A stretch of 64,000 bases of DNA, taken from positions 1-64,000 of the forward strand of contig NZ_QZCH01000015.1 in assembly GCF_003596335.1 (NCBI RefSeq), written 5' to 3'. Source of the DNA: Motilimonas pumila (GTDB taxonomy: Bacteria; Pseudomonadota; Gammaproteobacteria; Enterobacterales; CBDFNC01). The notes beneath the pieces are model-generated. The model saw only the letters and a program-made list of their open reading frames with translations. It made no database searches and had not been told where the DNA came from. Positions 55,274 to 62,368 of the stretch are shown here, piece after piece (the first letter of the stretch is position 1; every line of letters begins with the position of its first letter). A program made the position numbers and the translations under genes.

Positions 55274-56353
55274 TTATCCTTGCATCAGCTTGACAGGTTG
55301 CTCTTGAGTCAGGCGGTTGGTGCCTTCTGTGACGATGATTTCGCCATTTTTTAAGCCCTCAAGGACTTCGATTTGGGTGCCAATAATGGCGCCTACTTTG
55401 ACCGCTCGCGAGGTGACCGTTTGCGTGTCTGGATGATAGATCCAAACGCTAGCAGGGCCAGCATCAAGCACTGAGCCGTCAATGGCTACGACGGCTTCCA
55501 GTGGTACCAAGAAATGATCATCATGGGTATAAGTAACGTCACTTAAATCGGTAAAAACCCGTGCTGGCATGCCTTCTAGTACCTTGAATTGGTGGTTAAG
55601 GGGCACAGTTAAGGTGGCGATAAAGCTACGAGTACTGGGGTCTTTTTCTGAGTTAAGGTCCAAAATAGTGCCCATAAACTCTTTGTCTGGGTAAGCTTCA
55701 AACACAACTTTATACTCGCGCTTTTTCTCACGGTATTCTCTGCGTTTGGCGACGGCAACCAGTGAATCTGGCACTTGCACGTCCACTTCAATGAAGTCCA
55801 ACTTGTGCATGCTCAAGATAGGCGAACCGGGTAGGATATTTTCAAATGAGTCGAGGTAAACGTCGCTCACTACGCCGTCAAACGGTGCGCGCAGTTCAGT
55901 GTATTCAACTCCTAACTCGGCCATTCTGTGCTGAGCTTTGTCTACCAAGTATTGTGCTTTCATTTGGTCAAATTCAGACTGCGCCATGAGCTTTTTCTCT
56001 AGCATGGAAGTGGCTCGTTGATATTGGTTGTAACTGGCTTCTTTACGCGCGGTACGGTCGTTCAACGTCGCCTGATAGTCGCGTTTGTCTAGCACCGCCA
56101 ATAATTGCCCTTGTGTGACGGCTTGACCATTGGTGACATAAATATTGGCAATTTTGCCTTCTTCACGAAACGACAAGTCGGTCAAATCTTGAGCTCGGGC
56201 TACCGCATGAAATTCTCGCTGACTGCTTGTGGTGTGTTCCGGCAAGGTAAAGGTTTTGATTTGCGTCGCTGGCTTGTCGTCAATTTGTACCTTTTCACAG
56301 GCAAATAAAGACAAGCAAAGTAAGGGCAGGCTGAGTGTTTTAAGGAATGTCAT
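55274..56353 (-). CDS. RND periplasmic adaptor subunit, second copy
   Basis: 359 residues, lipoprotein signal (LCLSLFACEKV), biotinyl-lipoyl domain halves around VTQGQLLAVLDKRDYQATLN, coiled hairpin and beta-barrel with PAPFDGVV-like block (ELRAPFDGVVSDVYL). It links the permease to the outer-membrane channel. It lies one base after the first adaptor and nine before the permease. Its sequence differs much from the first adaptor, so they are not recent duplicates. Confidence 0.92.
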   Translation of the reverse strand: MTFLKTLSLPLLCLSLFACEKVQIDDKPATQIKTFTLPEHTTSSQREFHAVARAQDLTDLSFREEGKIANIYVTNGQAVTQGQLLAVLDKRDYQATLNDRTARKEASYNQYQRATSMLEKKLMAQSEFDQMKAQYLVDKAQHRMAELGVEYTELRAPFDGVVSDVYLDSFENILPGSPILSMHKLDFIEVDVQVPDSLVAVAKRREYREKKREYKVVFEAYPDKEFMGTILDLNSEKDPSTRSFIATLTVPLNHQFKVLEGMPARVFTDLSDVTYTHDDHFLVPLEAVVAIDGSVLDAGPASVWIYHPDTQTVTSRAVKVGAIIGTQIEVLEGLKNGEIIVTEGTNRLTQEQPVKLMQG

Positions 56354-56354
56354 A

Positions 56355-57431
56355 TTATAGGCCTCTCTCTTTGACCCAGCGCACTGCGCTTTGTTGATCC
56401 GCTAATTCTGCGGCGCCGGCAATCACCAGCAGGTCGCCGTCTTTAAGCCCACTTTGCAGCTTGCCATCGGTGACGGTTACCGCGATTTTCTCCACTTTCT
56501 TTTGATCGGGTCGCAGCACAAATACAAACTGTTGACCATCTTCTTCCACCAAGGCGCTATCATGAATTGCGGGGGTTTGTGTATGGTCACTGGTTGGCAC
56601 CTGCAGTTTGACTTTTGCCGTCATCCCGGGAAATGCATTAATGTGCTCTGGCATAGGTAAGCGTAATACCATGGTGTAACTGCCGGTGTTCTTGTCGGCG
56701 ACGGTACTGAGCTCGGTGACTACGGCGTCAAACCAATGGTCTTTACCACTAAAGTTAACTTGAGCATGCACCGTATGCGGCTCCGCAGTTTGGTGCTGCA
56801 TTCTCAGCTGGTAGGAACCGATATATTGTTCAGGTAATTGGAAGTTAACATCGACCAGATTTTCAACTTGAATGCCTAAGATGCTTTCTTTGGCCTGCAC
56901 AAACTCAAACTCTTCCTTGTGACGAACTGAAATCAAGCCATCATAAGGGGCGTAAAGCTTGGTGTAGTCGTAGTTATTCTGAGCACGGTCGCGAGCGGCA
57001 GTGGCAACCGTGTAGTTACTTTTACTTTTATCAAAATCGTTTTTCGAGATAACGCCGCGCTTGACCAGCTCGGCTGAACGCTCAAACAATACTTTTGCCA
57101 GATTGTATTCGGCTTGTGCCACTTCGAGCTGTTGTTGGTAAACTTCGTCGTCTAGCTGGGCTAAAACGTCGCCTTTTTTAACTTCATCACCCGGACGAAC
57201 AAGGATGCTTTCAATTTCACCGGCTACTTGAAAGGATAATACAGCCCTGTCTGAGGCTTGTACTTCACCGGGTAACACGCGCTCTTGGTATTTCCCGCCT
57301 AATAAGACTTCTTTTACCTTTACCGGTCTGAAATCTGGGCCTGGCGGAGGGGGCTCTTGCTTACTGCAAGCTGTCATACCGAACAAGGCAAACAGTAGCA
57401 GCATCAGTGGATGTGGGGAGGTGAATTTCAT
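56355..57431 (-). CDS. RND periplasmic adaptor subunit, first copy
   Basis: 358 residues, lipoprotein signal (LFGMTACSKQ), lipoyl segments (EVKKGDVLAQLDDEVYQQQL), the coiled hairpin and APYDGLIS block. It heads the three-gene efflux operon. A 345-base gap separates it from the divergent 57777 gene; the gap holds an inverted repeat 43-66 bases upstream of this start and otherwise AT-rich sequence. Confidence 0.92.
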   Translation of the reverse strand: MKFTSPHPLMLLLFALFGMTACSKQEPPPPGPDFRPVKVKEVLLGGKYQERVLPGEVQASDRAVLSFQVAGEIESILVRPGDEVKKGDVLAQLDDEVYQQQLEVAQAEYNLAKVLFERSAELVKRGVISKNDFDKSKSNYTVATAARDRAQNNYDYTKLYAPYDGLISVRHKEEFEFVQAKESILGIQVENLVDVNFQLPEQYIGSYQLRMQHQTAEPHTVHAQVNFSGKDHWFDAVVTELSTVADKNTGSYTMVLRLPMPEHINAFPGMTAKVKLQVPTSDHTQTPAIHDSALVEEDGQQFVFVLRPDQKKVEKIAVTVTDGKLQSGLKDGDLLVIAGAAELADQQSAVRWVKERGL

Positions 57432-57473
57432 TAGGACGCCTGTATTTTGAAAAAAAAGGAATAACTAAGTTAT

Positions 57474-57497
57474 TTTTATACAATTTTCAGTATAAAA
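57474..57497. promoter_or_regulatory. Inverted repeat upstream of the RND operon
   Basis: TTTTATAC (57474-57481) and GTATAAAA (57490-57497) flank AATTTTCA, 43 bases before the first adaptor start. It is a candidate operator for a repressor; there is no regulator gene next to it. The rest of the 57432-57776 gap shows no gene. Confidence 0.45.
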
Positions 57498-57776
57498 GTT
57501 ATTTGATATTAGTCACTCTAAGGCCTGAACTCAGAGTGAGCTTTTCTTAATGATTGTGACTTTGATTTATAATTAACTAACCTTAGCTTATAGGCTTAAC
57601 ACTTTTGTGAACATATTGATGTAAATAAATGATTGTTTTATCAAGTATTCGCGGTGCTCAAAATGGCAAAAATAATCGCGGCATGGTTCACAAATTCTTC
57701 GCCTAAACGGTTGAAATAATGACCTAAAGAAAAAAAACTGTTTCAATGAAGGCAAGCAAAAATAAAGGTCACGCGT

Positions 57777-58295
57777 ATGTTTATAGTCCGAAATGCGATA
57801 GTCATTGCACTGGCGTTATTAACTGGTATCGCCTTGCCGTATTGCTATGCATACCTCGACATTAGTTATGTACAAGAAGTGCAAGTGTGGCTTGTGACTA
57901 ACAAACCTTTGTTAAATTTCTTTAACCAGTATCTTGATAGCCTGATGGCAGAGCAAGCCATGTATTGGCTGGTTACCAGCGTCACCGCCGGTGTGTACGC
58001 CCTGATGTTTGGCGCGGTACTGGGGTTGGTGATTGGCTTTATTGGGTCGGGTCGATTGTTCTTTTATTTATGCCTCTGGTACCCCTTGGTTATTTTCATT
58101 AGCGGTTTCTTTCCGCAACTACAAAACCTCAAAATTGAAGACTTTTCACTCAGCGCCCCGGTAGAAGCCATTGGCCATAACTGGCAAGGTATTTTGATCA
58201 TACTGTTTGTCTTGTTTTGGGTCTTTTTTGCCATCTTTAATGGCTTTAGTGCTCCGCAGTTGAAAAAAGATCCACATGACGACTATTTGTTGTAA
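57777..58295 (+). CDS. Hypothetical inner-membrane protein (172 aa)
   Basis: About four membrane helices (LALLTGIALPYCYAYL, VTAGVYALMFGAVLGLVIGF, FFYLCLWYPLVIFISGFF and ILIILFVLFWVFFAIFNGF), no signal peptide cleavage. Divergent from the efflux operon and 70 bases before the next gene. Not recognised. Confidence 0.6.
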   Translation: MFIVRNAIVIALALLTGIALPYCYAYLDISYVQEVQVWLVTNKPLLNFFNQYLDSLMAEQAMYWLVTSVTAGVYALMFGAVLGLVIGFIGSGRLFFYLCLWYPLVIFISGFFPQLQNLKIEDFSLSAPVEAIGHNWQGILIILFVLFWVFFAIFNGFSAPQLKKDPHDDYLL

Positions 58296-58365
58296 TTCTC
58301 GGGCTGTTAAGTGTGGCTTTTTCTGTAATAATTTGGCCATATTATTTGATTAATGGTGCCACTTA

Positions 58366-58863
58366 ATGAGCCAGTTATCCTTTGACCTAACCCGCCTAGA
58401 AACCATGGCTGCAGAAGCCCAACAAGCTAAACAGCTAACACCCACTTATGACGATTTGTGGAATGCAAAACTTTATCCCGACGGTGACCTGCTGAATGAA
58501 TACGGGGAAACCGAAGCCGAAGTGGTCTTAAATGGCGGTGAATTCTGGCCAGATTGGCAAAAAATTGAAGCTAACAAAATCAAGCCTCAGCTAATATTAA
58601 TGGCTGAAGGCCCACACGGTATCTACATTATCAATAACGTGGCAGGTGACATTTCTCCCATCGAACGTGGCATGATTTGTTTTGCCGAGGGTTGCAAGCC
58701 CAGTGATGGTCAAGCCATGTTAAACAAACAAGCGGAATTATTTGGTTATGACGGCCATTCGTTTGTATTGCCGAAAAACTGGTTAAAACAAGCCAAGCAA
58801 GCTGGTAAGCAAGCGCTCATTATCAAGGTGCAAGACGCACAGTGTGAGTTGTTTTTGAGCTAA
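58366..58863 (+). CDS. Hypothetical protein (165 aa)
   Basis: A soluble cytoplasmic-type protein with mixed alpha/beta pattern and the segment PTYDDLWNAKLYPDGDLLNE. Two Cys in MICFAEGCKP. No recognised motif. It lies between two membrane proteins and may be a separate unit. Confidence 0.6.
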   Translation: MSQLSFDLTRLETMAAEAQQAKQLTPTYDDLWNAKLYPDGDLLNEYGETEAEVVLNGGEFWPDWQKIEANKIKPQLILMAEGPHGIYIINNVAGDISPIERGMICFAEGCKPSDGQAMLNKQAELFGYDGHSFVLPKNWLKQAKQAGKQALIIKVQDAQCELFLS

Positions 58864-58893
58864 TTTGAATATTCATTTTCACAAGGACTTTTA

Positions 58894-59427
58894 ATGCAAC
58901 TGCAAGCGGACGTACCTGCGCAATTTCGAGGTCAGGCCAAAGGGGCTGCCATCGCCATGATGTTTATTGGCGCGTTGTCGATTTTATTGCCTTTCTATTT
59001 CGCAGTTTTTTCGGTGATGATTTTAGGCGTCGCGGTATTGTGTAGTGGCCTGTTAGGGGTGTTGTACTTTAAACAGTTACGTAATCAAGGCGTGTCGGTA
59101 ACAGGCACTATGATTCCTTGGTTGTTCGTAGTGTTAGGCGCTTTACTGCTGTTTATGCCTCAGCTGACCTTAACCGTGGCCGGTTTTATCATCGGTGGCG
59201 GCATGATTTTTTCTGGGGTCATGGGGTGGTTGGCTGAACGCCGAGTCATCAATGGTTCGTTATGGTACAAGCTTACGCACCTAGTAACCGCGGTGTTAGG
59301 CCTTGTGTTAGTCTTGTCTGGCGCGAGTGGCGCAGCCTGGTTGATTGGCGTCATGTTTGGTATCAATATGTTGATAGCCGGAGGTAACTTGTGGCTCAAC
59401 GTGACCGCACTGAGTCGTCAAAGTTAA
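58894..59427 (+). CDS. HdeD/DUF308-like membrane protein
   Basis: 177 residues with six membrane helices in a repeated layout. The segments FMPQLTLTVAGFIIGGGMIF and GASGAAWLIGVMFGINMLIA resemble the HdeD/DUF308 family. A role in membrane stress is possible but not proven. ATG has AAGGAC upstream. Confidence 0.75.
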   Translation: MQLQADVPAQFRGQAKGAAIAMMFIGALSILLPFYFAVFSVMILGVAVLCSGLLGVLYFKQLRNQGVSVTGTMIPWLFVVLGALLLFMPQLTLTVAGFIIGGGMIFSGVMGWLAERRVINGSLWYKLTHLVTAVLGLVLVLSGASGAAWLIGVMFGINMLIAGGNLWLNVTALSRQS

Positions 59428-59436
59428 CTTGTAACT

Positions 59437-59455
59437 GATAATTATTATCATTAGT
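59437..59455 (+). promoter_or_regulatory. Fur box before the 59486 gene
   Basis: GATAATTATTATCATTAGT matches GATAATGATAATCATTATC at most positions. It is 30 bases before the next start, in the right place to repress it in iron-rich cells. Confidence 0.8.
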
Positions 59456-59485
59456 ATGGTGCTTTATTAGCTTTGGAGCACCTTA

Positions 59486-59737
59486 ATGATGAATTCCCCC
59501 AGTCATGCATCTCAGCGGGTGCAAATAGATATTCCTGTGGCAGTATTGGCCCGGTTATTTTCGCAAGGTGCGTTGTGCGCGGCCGAGTTCCGTTGTTTGG
59601 ACGCAGAATCGAAACAGGCAATTTGGCAACTTTGCTTGAATGCGTGCGAAGGCTGCATGGATGATGCCGCGGTCACCTCAAGCTTGCCTGAGTATCACCA
59701 AGGTGCGCAACGTATTAAAGTGCTGCAACAACAATAG
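59486..59737 (+). CDS. Small Cys-rich protein, Fur-controlled (83 aa)
   Basis: Two ATGs (59486, 59489) follow TTGGAGCACC. The protein has five Cys at 31, 37, 50, 54 and 57 (LCAAEFRCLD, LCLNACEGCMDD), no signal peptide and no named domain. With the strong Fur box just upstream, it is probably a small iron-limited-growth protein that binds metal or an Fe-S cluster. The family is not one I can name. Confidence 0.7.
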   Translation: MMNSPSHASQRVQIDIPVAVLARLFSQGALCAAEFRCLDAESKQAIWQLCLNACEGCMDDAAVTSSLPEYHQGAQRIKVLQQQ

Positions 59738-59908
59738 GCGTTACTTGAGCACGTAAACTCTGCTTGTAGCCGTTTACTGAGCCCCTCTTTTTTCAGCAAT
59801 TATCTGCAGTGTGGTGCTGCTAATGACGTCTATCCTTAATTGAACTGCCATCAAGTTGTCTTATTGACTGCGCAGCATATTGTCAGCCCAATTGCCGGAG
59901 AAATACTT

Positions 59909-60310
59909 GTGCCCCACGTGCTTATCGAATATTCACAACAACTGGAATCACAACTGAGTCACGCCGCGTTAATGAGTGACGTTCATCAAGTGTTAGTCAG
60001 CAGTGATTTGTTTCAACCGCAAGACATCAAAGTGCGCATGCGTGATTGCTGCCACGCCATCATAGGTGGAGAGCACAGTCGATTTATTCATGTCGAAGTA
60101 GTGATGTGGCAAGGGCGTGATTTTAGTCAGAAGAAAACTTTGTCGAATGCCATTTTGGCTTTATTGACTGAGAGCTTTCCTGATGTCGCCGCGATGAGCG
60201 TGGATATTCGCGATTGCGACAAGCAAACTTACAGTAAGCGTGCGCCTTTGGTTACTGAGTTAACGTTGACAAAGGCGAGGTCGCCTTTGTCATCAGTAAG
60301 TAACCAATAA
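59909..60310 (+). CDS. 5-carboxymethyl-2-hydroxymuconate delta-isomerase family protein
   Basis: The GTG at 59909, with GGAG eight bases upstream, is the true start because it puts the catalytic Pro right after the initiator: the mature PHVLIEYSQQL is the tautomerase N-terminus. Conserved DIKVRMRDCCHAIIGGE and HVEVVMWQGRDFSQK match HpcD/HpaF. The enzyme belongs to the homoprotocatechuate pathway, but no other hpc gene is close, so it may act on another keto-enol compound. Convergent with the aminotransferase (three bases between). Confidence 0.88.
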   Translation: MPHVLIEYSQQLESQLSHAALMSDVHQVLVSSDLFQPQDIKVRMRDCCHAIIGGEHSRFIHVEVVMWQGRDFSQKKTLSNAILALLTESFPDVAAMSVDIRDCDKQTYSKRAPLVTELTLTKARSPLSSVSNQ

Positions 60311-60313
60311 CGG

Positions 60314-61522
60314 TTAGCCGCGTATTTGCTTGCTCAATTGTTGCAACTGACTTTCTAGCACTGCAACACCATTAGGTAGGTCAACATTGACCCCTAAGGC
60401 TTTCATGCTAGAGCCGAACGCGTGTACGGTGCGAAATAAGTTATGGGCACGACTTTGTTCACCCATTTGACCTATGCGTACTATGTTCGGGCCAAATGAG
60501 CCCGAAATTTCGACTTTATACGTGGCTGACATAAAGTTCAGTAACTCCATCGCATTCAGCTCTGCCGGTACATTGATACCTACTACAGAGTTTAAGCGTG
60601 CTTGCTGTGGCACGTATAAAGAAAGGCCCATGGCTTCGATACTGGCCTGCAAGGCTAATGAACAAATCAGGTGGCGCTCGAAGCGCTTGGGCAGGGTTTC
60701 ATTGCACACTAAACGCAATGCTTCATGTAACGCCAAGATACCTGAGACCGGTGCGGTGTAATGATACGATTTTTTGTACCAAAATTGGTCGGCCAGTTTG
60801 GCGTCTAAACACCAGTGGCGCAAGGTATCTTGACGCTCACTGATCACTTGCCAGGCCAAATCAGAAAAGGCCACCAAAGACACGCCTGGAATTGACGACA
60901 GGCCTTTTTGACCGCCAGTGATGACGGCGTCTATGTTCCATTTGTCCATTTCCAGCGGCATGGTACTTAAGGTGCAAACCGCGTCGACAATGACCAAGCA
61001 ATTATGCGCTTTTGCCAGCTGGCAAATTTCAGGTAGGCTGCGGTTGTAAACCGTATTAGAGGTTTCCCCTTGCACTATCGTTAATACTTTAGGCTGGTGT
61101 TGCTCTAGCAAGGCTCTTACTGCACTTACATCAGCGTATTCCCCATTGGGAACTTGGTATACGTGCACGTCGGCATCTGCACGTTTAGCCATATCAGCAA
61201 GGCGTGAACTAAAAAAGCCGTTGCTGATACTGAGTACCTTATCGCCTGGCTGAACCAAGTTAACCACCGCCATTTCCATTGCGGCAGAGCCTGGACCTGC
61301 CACCCCAAGAATGTGTTGAGATTCTGTTTGAAACACGTATTTGGCCATGGCTTTTACTTGCTCGATGATCTGCGCCATGGTGTTACCAAGGTGGTTGATC
61401 ACGATAGAGTTGGCCGAAGCCACTTTAGCCGGAATAGGCACAGGTCCTGCACCCATCATCAATAACGGTTCGTCAGGCAGAATATTATCCAAAGGCACAA
61501 TGTTGGGAACTTGAATGTACAT
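60314..61522 (-). CDS. Class V aminotransferase, alanine-glyoxylate aminotransferase-like
   Basis: 402 residues from ATG 61522 (AAGGAT eight bases upstream; the longer frame is not supported). Conserved PLP residues: GPGSAAMEMAVVNL, the Asp in VIVDAVCTL, and Schiff-base Lys in ITGGQKGLSSIPG. It belongs to the alanine-glyoxylate / serine-glyoxylate / serine-pyruvate aminotransferase group and acts in the cytosol. Substrates are inferred from the family only. Confidence 0.92.
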   Translation of the reverse strand: MYIQVPNIVPLDNILPDEPLLMMGAGPVPIPAKVASANSIVINHLGNTMAQIIEQVKAMAKYVFQTESQHILGVAGPGSAAMEMAVVNLVQPGDKVLSISNGFFSSRLADMAKRADADVHVYQVPNGEYADVSAVRALLEQHQPKVLTIVQGETSNTVYNRSLPEICQLAKAHNCLVIVDAVCTLSTMPLEMDKWNIDAVITGGQKGLSSIPGVSLVAFSDLAWQVISERQDTLRHWCLDAKLADQFWYKKSYHYTAPVSGILALHEALRLVCNETLPKRFERHLICSLALQASIEAMGLSLYVPQQARLNSVVGINVPAELNAMELLNFMSATYKVEISGSFGPNIVRIGQMGEQSRAHNLFRTVHAFGSSMKALGVNVDLPNGVAVLESQLQQLSKQIRG

Positions 61523-61740
61523 GCTACAGATCCTTAGTAAATAGCAGCGTAATAGCAAGGTTACGCGAGGCGGCAAGTTTACCGCTTTATGACGACGAGG
61601 TTAAGATAAGAAAACACTTTGTTACGTATCAATAAGGCTAAGACTGTGCAGCAGGTCGGAAAAACAGAGACTAATGCTTCAAACATAATTTGGAAATTAA
61701 CTATACTAATGTACTAATACCAGCGAGATTTTGATCAGGG

Positions 61741-62343
61741 ATGAATATGCGAAATTCTCAAAAAAGTGGTGAACAGCAATATCTGACGCCGACACAAGTG
61801 GCAGATATGTTTAAAGTATCACCTATCACGGTTAGACAGTGGTCTAGCAGTGGTAAACTAAAGTGCCAAACGACACCCGGTGGACATCGTCGTTACCTAC
61901 CTTCTGATATCGAAGAATTTGCCAAAACTTCGGGTATCAATCTAACGACTTCAGAGTCAGGTCCCAAGCGAGTATTAATCGTAGAAGATGATGCTCAACT
62001 TGGCCACTTGCTCGAAGAGTTTATCAGTGAGCTAGACAGTGAATTGGAAGTATACCGAGCTGAGGACGGATTCCGCGCCGGTGAGTTACTTCATACGGTT
62101 CACCCAGACTTGATTTTACTTGACCTAATGATGCCGGGCATGAACGGCTTTGAAGTTTGCGAACGCGTCAAACGTGATAACAAAACCCGTGATATCAAAG
62201 TAGTAGCTATGACGGGTTACAGCTCTGAGCATAATGTGAATCGTATTTTGGCAGCTGGAGCTGAAACTTGCCTGAGCAAGCCAATCGATTTTGCTGCTCT
62301 ACGCACCATTTTAGCGCCGCTTACGCAACAAGCGCACGCATAA
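61741..62343 (+). CDS. Response regulator with N-terminal MerR-like HTH
   Basis: 200 residues. The first 60 residues are an excisionase/MerR-type HTH (YLTPTQVADMFKVSPITVRQ and GKLKCQTTPGGHRRYL). The receiver (about 76-195) has E82/D83/D84, phosphoacceptor Asp128 (LILLDLMMPG), T in AMTGYS and Lys in LSKPID. The order is inverted with respect to most regulators. ATG 61747 has a better-spaced AGGG than 61741 and may be the start. The next gene, 25 bases on, is its likely sensor. Confidence 0.92.
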   Translation: MNMRNSQKSGEQQYLTPTQVADMFKVSPITVRQWSSSGKLKCQTTPGGHRRYLPSDIEEFAKTSGINLTTSESGPKRVLIVEDDAQLGHLLEEFISELDSELEVYRAEDGFRAGELLHTVHPDLILLDLMMPGMNGFEVCERVKRDNKTRDIKVVAMTGYSSEHNVNRILAAGAETCLSKPIDFAALRTILAPLTQQAHA

Positions 62344-62368
62344 GGATTCATACTGCAGTAACCTCTTC

